This document shows, one piece after another, positions 1 through 8,705 of a stretch of DNA of 64,000 bases. The notes under the pieces were generated by a model, which was given only the letters and a program-made list of their open reading frames with translations, was not told the origin of the DNA and did not search any database. Origin of the DNA: Alphaproteobacteria bacterium 40-19 (lineage in GTDB: Bacteria; Pseudomonadota; Alphaproteobacteria; Holosporales; Holosporaceae); assembly GCA_001898075.1 (NCBI GenBank), contig MKSD01000001.1, positions 483,105-547,104 of the forward strand, read 5' to 3'. Numbering within the stretch: the first letter of the stretch is position 1; every line of letters starts with the position of its first letter. The position numbers and the translations under genes are program-made.

Positions 1-976
1 GATATTCAGAAAAAATCTGCTCTACAAAGGGAACTGCTGCCTTGAAAAGCGTCAATTGGTTTAAAAAACGACTGGAACTGGGGATTAACCGAAACCCCGC
101 GTACACATACCCCCCCAGCAACCCCACCATCTGATCTAAAGGTACCCTCCAAAAATACAACAGACATACCATTAAAACGAACTGACTGATAAAAACGAAT
201 TCTGCCCCAATACGAATACCATTACTTAGAATCAACCGATGTGCCTGAGCCGAAAACTTTCTTTCCCCCATCATTTGGCATTCTTTAAGGTAAGCATCTT
301 TTTGTCGCCACAAAATAATATCTTTGAATGCCTGGAAGAACTCGGATATTTTATGAGCATACTGCAAAGAACTATCCTGAAGTCGATCACCCAAGAGGTG
401 AAAATAAGGCATTATTTTGATCAAAGCCAAAGAAATAATCCCCGCAGAAATCAAATTTAAAAATGCGATTTGAGGCTCCACCATAAATAAAACACTGCCC
501 AAACACACCAAAATCAAAGCTTCTGACCCCATGATGGCCAAGGCCGTCACCCCCTGGGAAAATGCTTTTTCAACACTGTAGGTCAAAATCTCGGTACTAA
601 AGGCCGTTTTTTCACAAAAAATATCTATATAACTGCGCCCAGCATAACGAGCCAACAAACGCTGTTGAAACTGAGAGCACGTTTTTTGAATGCACCAACT
701 TTGGTACCAAGTTTCCCAAAGAGCTACCGCGTTTTTCAAAAAGAACACCCCTGCTAAGGATCCCGCCCAAAATAAAAAGCCCCCTTGAAAATGCAACCCT
801 AAAATTTCATAGGAATGCTTTGCTGGAAACAGTAAAATTTGGGCAAAAATCATCAAGACACCGGCAGCTAAAATTTCCATTGCCGAGGCCCCCAGCGCCA
901 AAGCAAACATGACCACTATGGACTTCTTTTCCCCAGTCGTCAGCAAGCATCTCAGCTGATTCAAGGTTTTTTTCAT
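1..976 (-). CDS. ABC exporter, N-terminal transmembrane domain (partial)
   Basis: I translated the minus strand by hand: ATG at 976-974 opens a frame that stays open to the window edge, about 325 codons. It starts MKKTLNQLRCLLTTGEKKS and has hydrophobic segments at about residues 20-45, 60-85, 160-205 and 270-295. This fits the six-helix membrane domain of a type I ABC exporter such as the PglK/MsbA lipid-linked glycan flippases. The ATP-binding domain would lie beyond base 1, so Walker motifs cannot be checked. The start overlaps the asnB stop as ATGA, so the two genes are probably translationally coupled. With asnB, this suggests export or assembly of a modified surface glycan; the substrate is unknown. 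Confidence 0.7.
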   Translation of the reverse strand, partial: MKKTLNQLRCLLTTGEKKSIVVMFALALGASAMEILAAGVLMIFAQILLFPAKHSYEILGLHFQGGFLFWAGSLAGVFFLKNAVALWETWYQSWCIQKTCSQFQQRLLARYAGRSYIDIFCEKTAFSTEILTYSVEKAFSQGVTALAIMGSEALILVCLGSVLFMVEPQIAFLNLISAGIISLALIKIMPYFHLLGDRLQDSSLQYAHKISEFFQAFKDIILWRQKDAYLKECQMMGERKFSAQAHRLILSNGIRIGAEFVFISQFVLMVCLLYFWRVPLDQMVGLLGGYVYAGFRLIPSSSRFLNQLTLFKAAVPFVEQIFSEY

Positions 977-2886
977 GACAATAAAGAATTCCTATAGGTC
1001 TGGTGCCAGGCCAAGTACATTAATATTGTCCATAAAGTAGCCCCACATTTAGCCTCACCTTTTTGATGACGATCCCATATCTGATGAACGCTTTGCGCAT
1101 TTAAACCTGAATCTTCTAATACCTTAGGGTCCAACAGATCCCAAGCCCAGGATTTTAAAGAACCTTTCAACAGTTGATGAATGGGAACGGCAAACCCTTT
1201 TTTAGATCCTTTTAAAAGAGCCTGCGGCACTTTTTGATACAAAAGCTGACGGGCTACCCATTTGGTTTGTCCTGCCCGAACTTTAAAACACTCCGGTAGG
1301 CCAAAAGAACATTCCTGCACACGACGGTCTAAAAAAGGCCCTCTGACTTCTAAGCCTACCGCCATGCTGGCCCGATCAACCTTCGTTAAAATATCCCCTG
1401 GTAAATAAGTTAACAAATCCAATAATTGAACTTTTGAAACAAACTTCCCCGCAAAGCTCTGCTGGAAAATATCTTGAAAAGGATCTTCATAAGGCACCTC
1501 ACAAGACAGCAAAGGCATCTTACTCCCTAGACCGGCTTCGTACTCTAAAGAACACAGAGCCTGATACATCTGCCCCAAGTCTTTCTGGGCCAAGACAAAA
1601 AAACCTTTTTGAAAGAAATGCGTTTGAAAAAAAGGAAACTTTCTTAGCAGATCGCACATCCCCTTTCGTAATACAGAAGGAATCCAACGAACCCAAGGCC
1701 ATACACTTTGCAACACCTTATAACGCGTATACCCTGCCAGGATTTCGTCTCCACCATCGCCACCCAGGCAAACTTTCAGCCCTTGTTGTGCAGCCAACTG
1801 ACAGACCGCCAAGGTGGGAATCTGGGATGAATCAGCAAAAGGCTCATCCCAAACGGTACTTAATTGCTGGGTCAGAGTTAAAATCTCCCCGTCGCCCAAA
1901 TATTTTTCATGATGACGCGTGCCCAAGTATTGGGCAATTTTTGCAGCTCCTGGGGCCTCATTCAAAGAAGAATCATAAAAACCAATGGAAAAAGTACTCA
2001 CAGGGCCTTTGCCTTGTTCTTGTAACAATTCCTGAGCCAAAGCCGTCACCAAGCTGCTGTCAATACCTGAAGACAGGAATACACCTACCGGAACATCCGC
2101 CACCAAGCGCTCTTGAACACTTTGTCGCAACACTCTGCCAAAATCTTCAACAGCATCTTGTGGGGTTAAAGAGGAGTTCACCGGTGTCTCTTGCCACACT
2201 TTACGCAGGTCCCAATAGCTTTTCTTATCAATTTCCCGCCCTTTCTGAACCACCAACAGCTGTCCTGGCAATATTTTAGAAAAATCCTTGAAAATACAAA
2301 CATCATCAGGAACATAAGAAAAACGAAAGAAAGCGCTCAGAGCCTTAGAGCAAATCTCTGGCTTAAATGCGGGATGGGGCCTTAAGGCTTTAAGCTCGGA
2401 GGTAAAAAAGAAGATCCCGTTGTGCCATCCATAATACAGCGGCTTTTCCCCAATATGGTCCCGGGCGCAATACAAAGTATGTTCTTGCCGATCCCACAGC
2501 ACAAAAGCAAACATACCCAGAACCCGCTGACAGGCTTCATAAGCCCCCCACTTTTCACAAGCTTCTAATAAAACTTCTGTATCGCAGGTACTTTTTAAGG
2601 GTGGTAAAAAAGGAATGAGTTCGGTCGTATTATAGACCTCTCCGTTAAAAACGATGACAAAACGGCCCGAAGCAGACACCATAGGTTGATGGCCTGCTAT
2701 TGAAAGATCTCGAATAGAAAGACGCTGATGAACCAAAACCAAGGACTGTGAAGCATCTATCCACACCCCTTGATCATCAGGACCCCGGTGAACCAAGGTC
2801 CTTCCCATCTTTTGCCCCAAATCCAAAAGGTCCTGGCCAGCGCTACAGCGACGGGACGGGTCCCAAAATCCTACAATCCCACACAC
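973..2886 (-). CDS. asnB: Asparagine synthetase (glutamine-hydrolysing), AsnB type
   Basis: This is a two-domain glutamine-dependent amidotransferase that makes asparagine, or amidates a sugar or peptide substrate, with ATP. The class II glutaminase domain covers about residues 1-200 (RGPDDQG, HQRLSI, FNGEVYN). The synthetase domain has the PPi-loop SSGIDSS and the GGDGGDE segment. The catalytic cysteine must follow the initiator Met. The first possible start is TTG at 2892, but GTG at 2886 gives MCGIVGF with Cys at position 2, so I chose GTG. A GGGG-rich ribosome site overlaps the end of yajC. Length, about 637 aa, is normal for long AsnB forms found in polysaccharide clusters. It overlaps the downstream exporter gene by 4 nt, so a role in surface glycan amidation is plausible but inferred. 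Confidence 0.9.
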   Translation of the reverse strand: MCGIVGFWDPSRRCSAGQDLLDLGQKMGRTLVHRGPDDQGVWIDASQSLVLVHQRLSIRDLSIAGHQPMVSASGRFVIVFNGEVYNTTELIPFLPPLKSTCDTEVLLEACEKWGAYEACQRVLGMFAFVLWDRQEHTLYCARDHIGEKPLYYGWHNGIFFFTSELKALRPHPAFKPEICSKALSAFFRFSYVPDDVCIFKDFSKILPGQLLVVQKGREIDKKSYWDLRKVWQETPVNSSLTPQDAVEDFGRVLRQSVQERLVADVPVGVFLSSGIDSSLVTALAQELLQEQGKGPVSTFSIGFYDSSLNEAPGAAKIAQYLGTRHHEKYLGDGEILTLTQQLSTVWDEPFADSSQIPTLAVCQLAAQQGLKVCLGGDGGDEILAGYTRYKVLQSVWPWVRWIPSVLRKGMCDLLRKFPFFQTHFFQKGFFVLAQKDLGQMYQALCSLEYEAGLGSKMPLLSCEVPYEDPFQDIFQQSFAGKFVSKVQLLDLLTYLPGDILTKVDRASMAVGLEVRGPFLDRRVQECSFGLPECFKVRAGQTKWVARQLLYQKVPQALLKGSKKGFAVPIHQLLKGSLKSWAWDLLDPKVLEDSGLNAQSVHQIWDRHQKGEAKCGATLWTILMYLAWHQTYRNSLLS

Positions 2887-2897
2887 AAACAAAGCCC

Positions 2898-3179
2898 CTA
2901 GCGGCTTAAAATTTCCGTAATAGACGATTTTTTAGCTTTTACCACCACGCCAGGAGCAATTTCTATCTGCACATCTTCTTGCCCTTCCGTAATACGATCA
3001 ATCGACCCTTCAAAGCCCGACACCAACACCCGGTCCCCTCTTTTAAGGGCTTCTACGGCTTTTTTATGCTCTTTCATACGCACTTGTTGAGGGCGTAACA
3101 CCAGAAAATATAACACACCAAAAACCCCTACCAAGGGCAAAAACTGCACCAACTGGGACAAAATTGGATTATCTAACAT
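2898..3179 (-). CDS. yajC: Sec translocase accessory subunit YajC
   Basis: This is a small single-pass inner-membrane protein of the SecDF-YajC complex that assists protein export. The 93 residues hold one transmembrane helix (about residues 10-30), then the family signature LRPQQ and a basic stretch, then a soluble domain with the typical KRGDRVLVSG turn. An AAGGAG-type ribosome site lies just upstream of ATG 3179. secD and secF normally follow yajC; here asnB follows instead, so secDF is elsewhere or lost. It lies 12 nt after the LytM lipoprotein and probably shares its transcript. Confidence 0.93.
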   Translation of the reverse strand: MLDNPILSQLVQFLPLVGVFGVLYFLVLRPQQVRMKEHKKAVEALKRGDRVLVSGFEGSIDRITEGQEDVQIEIAPGVVVKAKKSSITEILSR

Positions 3180-3191
3180 AATTTCTTCTCC

Positions 3192-4115
3192 TTACTTTAA
3201 ATACAATTTTGGATCAACGGGCTTGCGGTTATGCCGCATTTGAAGCTTAAAAGAAGAACCCTGGGACACCCCAAGGCACTCTCCTGCCCGCACCTTTTGC
3301 TTCGTTTTTACTTTTAACTCGTCTACCGCAAAATAGACAGTTAAAAAGCCATGATCGTGGGCAACGACCACGAAACTATTTTGTTTGCCAGACAGTACTT
3401 CTGACGTGCCTGCATGCAAAACTTCTCCGTCCGCACAAGCCATGACTGCAGAGCCCTTTTCCACGTCAAAATACGCAAAGCCTTGCTTTTTTTCACTATG
3501 ATTCATAGCTCCTTTTACTGGCGAACAAAACTGAATTCTATCGATTTCTTTTTTAGGTTTAGAAGACGCTTTTTTAGAAGATTCTTTTACGGACTTCCCC
3601 TCTTCTTTCGCAACTTCTTTTTTGCTTTCACGAGTCTTTTTTTCAGGCTCGTCAATTTCCTCTAGCAACCGAGGATCTACTTTTTCTTGCTTTCCAAAGG
3701 GCGCACATACTTCATCCCCAATATTTTTTGGGGCAGCATGCACCGTGTCTTTTTTGGTATCCAAGACAGAGTGATCCACTGGAGGCAAGTCTTCCCACTG
3801 GCTATCCTGCATCAAAACAGGTGCACCACCTTCTTTAGCCAAATCTAGCGTAGATTCCGGAATCACAGGCGCTGCTTTTCTAGGTAACAATAAAATTTGA
3901 CCTTCATAGACAATGTAAGGAGCCTTCAAGTTGTTTGCCTGGATCAGAGCCTGGGGTGATACGGCGTAACGATGCGCTAAGCTGTAAATATTTTCTCCGC
4001 GATACACATAGATCTGTCCTTCTTGCAAAACGATGGGCTCAGGAGCGGGCGCACACCCTGATAAGCTTAAGAGTGCCCAAAAAACAAACTGACCACGAAT
4101 GCCACGAAACCTCAT
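3192..4115 (-). CDS. LysM/LytM (M23-like) lipoprotein, NlpD-like, degenerate active site
   Basis: This is a probable outer-membrane lipoprotein acting in cell-wall remodelling. The signal peptide ends in the lipobox LSGC at about residues 17-20. A LysM glycan-binding domain follows (about 35-80, with an IYSLAHRYAVS segment), then a long Lys/Glu linker (about 130-190) and a C-terminal M23-like fold (about 200-307). The zinc ligands of active M23 peptidases are not visible: where HLHFE is expected it reads KLQMRH. It therefore resembles the NlpD/EnvC activators rather than a working endopeptidase. An AGGAG site sits 7 nt before ATG 4115; ATG 4121, overlapping the serS stop as ATGA, is an alternative start. 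The serS-LytM-yajC order is usual in alphaproteobacteria, but surE and pcm are missing. Confidence 0.82.
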   Translation of the reverse strand: MRFRGIRGQFVFWALLSLSGCAPAPEPIVLQEGQIYVYRGENIYSLAHRYAVSPQALIQANNLKAPYIVYEGQILLLPRKAAPVIPESTLDLAKEGGAPVLMQDSQWEDLPPVDHSVLDTKKDTVHAAPKNIGDEVCAPFGKQEKVDPRLLEEIDEPEKKTRESKKEVAKEEGKSVKESSKKASSKPKKEIDRIQFCSPVKGAMNHSEKKQGFAYFDVEKGSAVMACADGEVLHAGTSEVLSGKQNSFVVVAHDHGFLTVYFAVDELKVKTKQKVRAGECLGVSQGSSFKLQMRHNRKPVDPKLYLK

Positions 4116-4117
4116 CT

Positions 4118-5389
4118 TCATGCTCCTGTAATACAAGATAAGCCTGATAAGTACGGCTGTAAAACCCTAGGGACCAAAAAAGAGCCATCGGGTTGTTGGT
4201 AGTTTTCCATAATAGCCAACAAAGTCCTGCCTAAAGGAAGCCCCGAACCGTTCAAAGTATGCACAAAGCCAGATTGTTGATCACGATCCTTGTACTTAGT
4301 CTGCTGCCGACGTGCCTGATAGTCACCACAATTCGAACAACTGGAAATCTCGCGATACTGATTTTGTGAAGGCACCCACACCTCTAAATCATAGGTCTTA
4401 CGCGCTGTCGCCCCGATATCTGCGCTGCACAACAACATCACGCGATAAGGAAGTTCTAAGGCTTGCAACAAACTTTCCACATAATGAACCATTTCTTGAT
4501 GCAGGGCTTCCGATTCTTCAGGACAAGAAACCATCACCAACTCGACCTTTTTAAATTCATGCATGCGCATCATGCCCCGAGTATCTTTACCCGCTGCCCC
4601 TGCTTCTGAACGAAAACAACTGGTGCAAGCCGTCAATTTTAAAGGAAGGTCTTGCTTGGACAAAGTTTTTTCCCGGACCCAATTCACCAATGTGACTTCC
4701 CCGGTAGAAATCAAAAACCGTCCATCAGTGGTTTGGAACAGATCGCCGGCAAATTTTGGCAACTGTCCCACCCCATAGGGTGCTTCTTGACGTACCAAAA
4801 CAGGTGTCGAAAACTCGGTATAACCCGCCTCCCGGTGCTGATCTAGCAGCCAGCTGGCCAGGGCTCTTTCTAATCGCGCTAGGTCTCCTTTTAAATAAAC
4901 AAATCTAGCGCCACAAACTTTTGCAGCCTGTTCAAAATCCAGCAAACCTAGGTCTTGGCCTAAAACTTCATGAGGTTTGGCCTCTGCAGTTGAAACTTTT
5001 TTAGGATCACCCCAACGACGAACTTCCACGTTTTCTTCTTCGCCTTTACCAAAAGGTACTTCAGAATCTAAAACATTAGGAACACTTTCCAGCACACACT
5101 CTAGTTGATCTTTCAAGGTACGGGTCTGTTGGTCTACAGATTCCAAAGCCTGATTGAGCTCGCAAAGCTGCTGCATCAACTCTTGCCCGCTTTGTCCCTG
5201 AGTCTTCAAAATGCCTACTTCTTTATTCAGCTTATTTTTTAAAGCCTGCAGTTCTTGCTGTTTAGTCAACGCGCGACGGAAACGATTATCTATATCTAAT
5301 AAATACGAAGAAAGCGGTTCTAGTCCACGCCGGCACAAAGAATGATCTAATTCTTCAGGATGTTCACGAATCCACTTGATGTCGAGCAT
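4118..5389 (-). CDS. serS: Seryl-tRNA synthetase
   Basis: This charges tRNA-Ser (and tRNA-Sec if present) with serine in the cytosol. The N-terminal coiled-coil arm covers about residues 25-105. The class II catalytic core carries motif 2 (CFRSEAGAAGKDTRGMMR), the KVELV stretch, the EISSCSNCGDYQ segment, and motif 3 with GSGLPLGRTL. The open frame extends 18 codons upstream, but the family begins MLD, and ATG 5389 (MLDIKWIREHPEEL) has an AGGA site about 7 nt before it. Length, 423 aa, is typical. It is the first gene of a tight serS-LytM-yajC-asnB-exporter run on the minus strand. Confidence 0.95.
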   Translation of the reverse strand: MLDIKWIREHPEELDHSLCRRGLEPLSSYLLDIDNRFRRALTKQQELQALKNKLNKEVGILKTQGQSGQELMQQLCELNQALESVDQQTRTLKDQLECVLESVPNVLDSEVPFGKGEEENVEVRRWGDPKKVSTAEAKPHEVLGQDLGLLDFEQAAKVCGARFVYLKGDLARLERALASWLLDQHREAGYTEFSTPVLVRQEAPYGVGQLPKFAGDLFQTTDGRFLISTGEVTLVNWVREKTLSKQDLPLKLTACTSCFRSEAGAAGKDTRGMMRMHEFKKVELVMVSCPEESEALHQEMVHYVESLLQALELPYRVMLLCSADIGATARKTYDLEVWVPSQNQYREISSCSNCGDYQARRQQTKYKDRDQQSGFVHTLNGSGLPLGRTLLAIMENYQQPDGSFLVPRVLQPYLSGLSCITGA

Positions 5390-5519
5390 CACTTTCCTGG
5401 GTATATTTTTGTTAATCATAACGAAAAACCCCACTCTGAACAAGCATTTTCCCAGACTCTGCTTAAAGAAATGAAAAAGGCAATCAAAAAGCAGAGCTTT
5501 AAGCGCAATCTCTGGAAAA

Positions 5520-6127
5520 TTAATGATCTTCTTTAAAAGAGGCCTTGATTGTAAGATGCTTCATACGATCTTCTAGGTTTTCCTGTGGGGACATCTTAAA
5601 TAATTTTCTAAATAAATCGTTTTCCTTTTGTAAAATGGTAACGCGATGGTTAGCTCCCTCAAGATCTCTTTTAAATCCAACAATCTGCTGCTGACTTTCT
5701 TGTAATTCTGTAGCCGCAGCAAGAGCCTTTTCTTCCAGCTTCATATTCTCTTCCAAAGCTTTTTCAAGTTCCGTTTGCTTGGAGATAATTGCTTGGAGAT
5801 AAGTTGGGCTTCCAAGGAGGAGACTTTAAGTTTTAGCTCTTTAATCTTGCTGGCGATCGAGTCTCTTTATTCTTTAAACTGATTCGCTTTTTCTGTAGTA
5901 CTATTTAAGACTTGCAGCACCTCTTCCAGATTTTTTTCTGATTTCCTTAACACATTTTGAAGCATTTCAACTTCTTCCTGCTTCTCTTTTATCGCTTCAG
6001 TTAATGACTGGATACTTTTCTTCTATTTCCCCCGCCCATTCTTCTTTCTTCTCAAACCCTTGGCTTCCCTTAGGCATGGCCTGCACAGAGGCACCGAAAA
6101 GGAAAAGAAAGGCTAATTTTTTAAACA
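5520..6127 (-). pseudogene. Decayed secreted coiled-coil gene (paralogue of 8706-9360)
   Basis: Reading the minus strand from ATG 6127 gives a signal peptide almost identical to that at 9360 (MFKKLAFLFLFGASVQAMPKG), then KKEEWAGEIEEK, and soon a stop. Later pieces in other frames match the family: EEVLQVLNSTTEKANQFKE before a TAA near 5870, a KIKELKLKVSSLEAQL block, and a 78-codon open piece (5520-5756) with LEEKALAAATELQESQQQ and the C-terminal tail ENDLFRKLFKMSPQENLEDR. A 14-nt tandem duplication at 5775-5802 adds another frameshift. The gene is therefore broken several times. The mixture of blocks suggests it was already a recombinant between paralogues before it decayed. Confidence 0.8.
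5775..5802. repeat. 14-bp tandem duplication causing a frameshift
   Basis: The 14-mer ttgcttggagataa occurs twice, back to back, at 5775-5788 and 5789-5802, inside the decayed coiled-coil gene. Fourteen is not a multiple of three, so the duplication shifts the frame between the VSSLEAQL block and the LEENMKLEEK block. Confidence 0.9.
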
Positions 6128-6228
6128 TTTATGGAACTCATAATGACCTTATTCCCCTATTTTAAAAAGGTTAAAAAAAACGCAACAGGGTTGAAGCTGT
6201 TGAACCAAGCAATCACCCCAGGCCCGTT

Positions 6229-7488
6229 CTATTGTAAAGATTCAGCACAGCTTTGCTCTTGATCTAAATCTTGATCCAAACAGGCCAACAACATCTCTTG
6301 CCAGTCTAAAGAAGCTTGAATCCGCATCAAAAAACTGCCCAAAGCAACGACGGTGCGATCAATCCATAGCAGCTCTGGGGGTAAGACCAACCCGGTTGTC
6401 ACTCTGGTTGATTGACGCAGTCTTTGATGCAGAGTACCCGCCAAAGACAGGCCCTGGGAAACGGAAACATCTAAAACCCTCTTGCCAGGCGTTAAAAAAG
6501 GTTGAAACAGAAAACAAGCCCACTGATGGACAACTTCTTCTTGATCCCGCGTTAAATCGGTCAACCCCAACATTTCATAGGCTGCACGAACTTCTTGCAG
6601 ATCTCCGCTGATTAATCCTTTGCATAAGCACCTGAATCCTTGAATAAACCCCACAGAAAATTGCTTCACAAGACCAAAATCCATCATATACAACTGCCCT
6701 TCTTCCCCCCAAAGGCAATTTCCCATGTGACCGTCCGCATGCAACACGCCATCAGAAAAAAAAGGACGCCACCAAGCTTGAAAAATCATCGCCCCAAAGT
6801 GATCGGGATCTGGACAGGGATCATGAAATGACTTTCCCGGGCACCACTGCATCACCAGCTTTGTTTCATCTGAAAGTTCTGGGTAATACTTGGGAATACA
6901 GATATAAGGATCATCTTTAAAGTAGGCCTCAAACCATTGCAACCAATGCCCTTCTTGCTCATACCTGAGTTCTTGATACAAGCTTTCTTTGACCTCTTGG
7001 TACAGTCCTGAAGTCTGCACACCTCCACCGGAAGCTTGATACAAAAAACACAGAACTTTTAGGCATCCCAGGTCCCAATCTAAAGCTTTGTTCATCCCAG
7101 GGTATTGTATTTTACAAGCAACCTCTTGCCCCGAGCGCAATGCGGCTTTATGAACTTGACCCAAAGACGTTACCGCAACAGGTAGGGGTTGAAAAGAAGC
7201 AAAATGGTTACTGAACCACGGGGGCAGCAGCTCTAAGCATCCCTGCTCTGATATAGAAGGTTGGGGCTTCAAAATGCGCTCCGCCCGACTGGCCAAAACT
7301 GGAGGTAACAATCCTGGAATTTGTTGCAGAATTTGAAGCACCTTAAAAAAAGGCCCCCGAAGCTGGCTAAAGCACTGTTCTAAAGCAATTCCAGCAGTAT
7401 CTTCATTCCAAAGAGATTGGCGGTGCCACAGAATGCGCCAAAGAGTTTGCACCGCAAGCTGCTTTCTTTGCCAGGGGGAAAGCCACAT
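6229..7488 (-). CDS. UbiB/ABC1-family atypical kinase
   Basis: This is an ADCK/UbiB-like protein of the protein-kinase fold, linked in this family to ubiquinone or lipid homeostasis at the membrane. Visible motifs in order are SLGQVHKA (Ala-rich nucleotide loop region), VACKIQYPGM with the invariant Lys, the YQELRYEQEG Glu segment, LHADGHMGNCL (HADPHPGN equivalent) and MMDFGLV (DFG metal site). The signature KxGQ of UbiB is altered here to FKVLQ. Length, 419 aa, is shorter than E. coli UbiB (546 aa), and no C-terminal transmembrane pair is evident, so it is closer to the stand-alone ABC1 forms. It stands alone, divergent from the membrane protein at 7616. Confidence 0.82.
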   Translation of the reverse strand: MWLSPWQRKQLAVQTLWRILWHRQSLWNEDTAGIALEQCFSQLRGPFFKVLQILQQIPGLLPPVLASRAERILKPQPSISEQGCLELLPPWFSNHFASFQPLPVAVTSLGQVHKAALRSGQEVACKIQYPGMNKALDWDLGCLKVLCFLYQASGGGVQTSGLYQEVKESLYQELRYEQEGHWLQWFEAYFKDDPYICIPKYYPELSDETKLVMQWCPGKSFHDPCPDPDHFGAMIFQAWWRPFFSDGVLHADGHMGNCLWGEEGQLYMMDFGLVKQFSVGFIQGFRCLCKGLISGDLQEVRAAYEMLGLTDLTRDQEEVVHQWACFLFQPFLTPGKRVLDVSVSQGLSLAGTLHQRLRQSTRVTTGLVLPPELLWIDRTVVALGSFLMRIQASLDWQEMLLACLDQDLDQEQSCAESLQ

Positions 7489-7615
7489 TCCAATTCACTT
7501 TTTTTCTTATTGTAAGAAATTTTTGACCTAAGCTCAAACAAGCCGCCGTAAAGAGGATTTTTTAATAGAATTTTGTCTAAAATAACCAAAATCCTTCTGC
7601 GTAAGAGGACACACG

Positions 7616-8563
7616 ATGTACGGCACTCTTCGTTGGGCCAGACGATGTTTAATGGTGTCATTTCTAGTCTTCTTCATTTCTTTTTTAGGGTTTTCCCTGT
7701 ACTGCGGCACCCCTTACGGCCCCTTAGAAAACAAAAAAACAAAACTTTTACGATTTCATGGCCCCTTGTCTGCCCAGATTGCTTTTGAGTTTTTTACTCA
7801 ATCTTCTCCCCCTACTCTTCACACCCACCAGATGGCTCAAGCCTGGAACCACCAAGACGAAGTCTTACTCACTTTTTTTCAGCAATCTCAGCAGGCAGAA
7901 TTTCATAAACAAAAACAAGAGGCCTGGACTTTGCCTCTGCTGACGCACTGTCATCATTTACTGAAAGCGCTTTATTTTGCCTTAGGTTTTATGATTTTGG
8001 CCCAGGGCCTGACCGCTTGGGGCATTTACAAACAAGGTCATGCGGAACGGTCTATTGTTATTCATTTTCTAACCTTTCCTATTCTATTCAAAGCGACTGC
8101 CTGGGTCATCTGGGGTACTGGAATCGCCGTTCTGTGGAAACGCATGCAGGTAGTATCAAAAGTTTTGCAAAAAGGAGTCTTCTGGTTCTTTGCGCCGTCC
8201 AACCAAGTATTTTCTTCTTTTTACGACGTTTCTTCCCTGAATCAACAGGCTACGGGTTGGGGCTTAATGCCTTATCAAGTTCTGCATCAATGGCTAAAAG
8301 AAATATTTTTAAGTCAGTGGTGGTTTTTACAATTTAAAACTTTGGCCATCTGTTTAATCCTAGGGAGTCTTTTGTGGTGGACAGGAAAAGCCCAAGAAAG
8401 TCTGCGCCAAAGCGCTCCGTATTTATTTGCAACACCCACCAAGTGGCAAGAGGCAGGATGGCAAAAAAACTCCGTGAAGAGTAAAAAATCCTCTCATCCT
8501 TTTCCCCGTATCATCAATCTGATACGCCGGCGTGGACAAAAATTTTATGATGTCAAGCCCTAA
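7616..8563 (+). CDS. Membrane protein of unknown function
   Basis: I do not recognise this 315-residue protein. It has hydrophobic segments near residues 12-32, 112-135, 150-172 and 238-258. A soluble, Gln/His-rich stretch follows the first helix (about 50-105), and the C-terminus is basic (about 285-315). It is rich in Trp and Phe, as usual for integral membrane proteins. An AAGAGGA ribosome site precedes ATG 7616 by 8 nt. The divergent neighbour is the UbiB-like kinase, and the downstream gene is convergent, so this is probably a single-gene transcript. No motif points to transport or catalysis. Confidence 0.65.
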   Translation: MYGTLRWARRCLMVSFLVFFISFLGFSLYCGTPYGPLENKKTKLLRFHGPLSAQIAFEFFTQSSPPTLHTHQMAQAWNHQDEVLLTFFQQSQQAEFHKQKQEAWTLPLLTHCHHLLKALYFALGFMILAQGLTAWGIYKQGHAERSIVIHFLTFPILFKATAWVIWGTGIAVLWKRMQVVSKVLQKGVFWFFAPSNQVFSSFYDVSSLNQQATGWGLMPYQVLHQWLKEIFLSQWWFLQFKTLAICLILGSLLWWTGKAQESLRQSAPYLFATPTKWQEAGWQKNSVKSKKSSHPFPRIINLIRRRGQKFYDVKP

Positions 8564-8650
8564 GCCAGGAAGGATCTATTCATTTATCCCGCTCCATGAC
8601 GACATGCCCCTTAACTGTGCAGAATTTTTTTAAACAAGTCAGATGTTCAT

Positions 8651-8682
8651 AAAAAAAGCCCAAGAATGCTACGAACTTAGGC
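8651..8682 (-). terminator. Rho-independent terminator
   Basis: On the minus strand GCCTAAG pairs with CTTGGGC (7 bp, one G-U) across an 11-nt loop, followed by seven Ts. It lies 24 nt after the stop of the coiled-coil gene at 8706-9360 and would end its transcript. Confidence 0.7.
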
Positions 8683-8705
8683 CTTTTGAAAGAAATCTCT
8701 AAAAA

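Noticed and set aside
1434..2279. 281-codon plus-strand ORF inside asnB
   Set aside because: It is the antisense of a well-supported gene with all AsnB motifs; the translation is Pro/Ser/His-rich and has no family or ribosome site.
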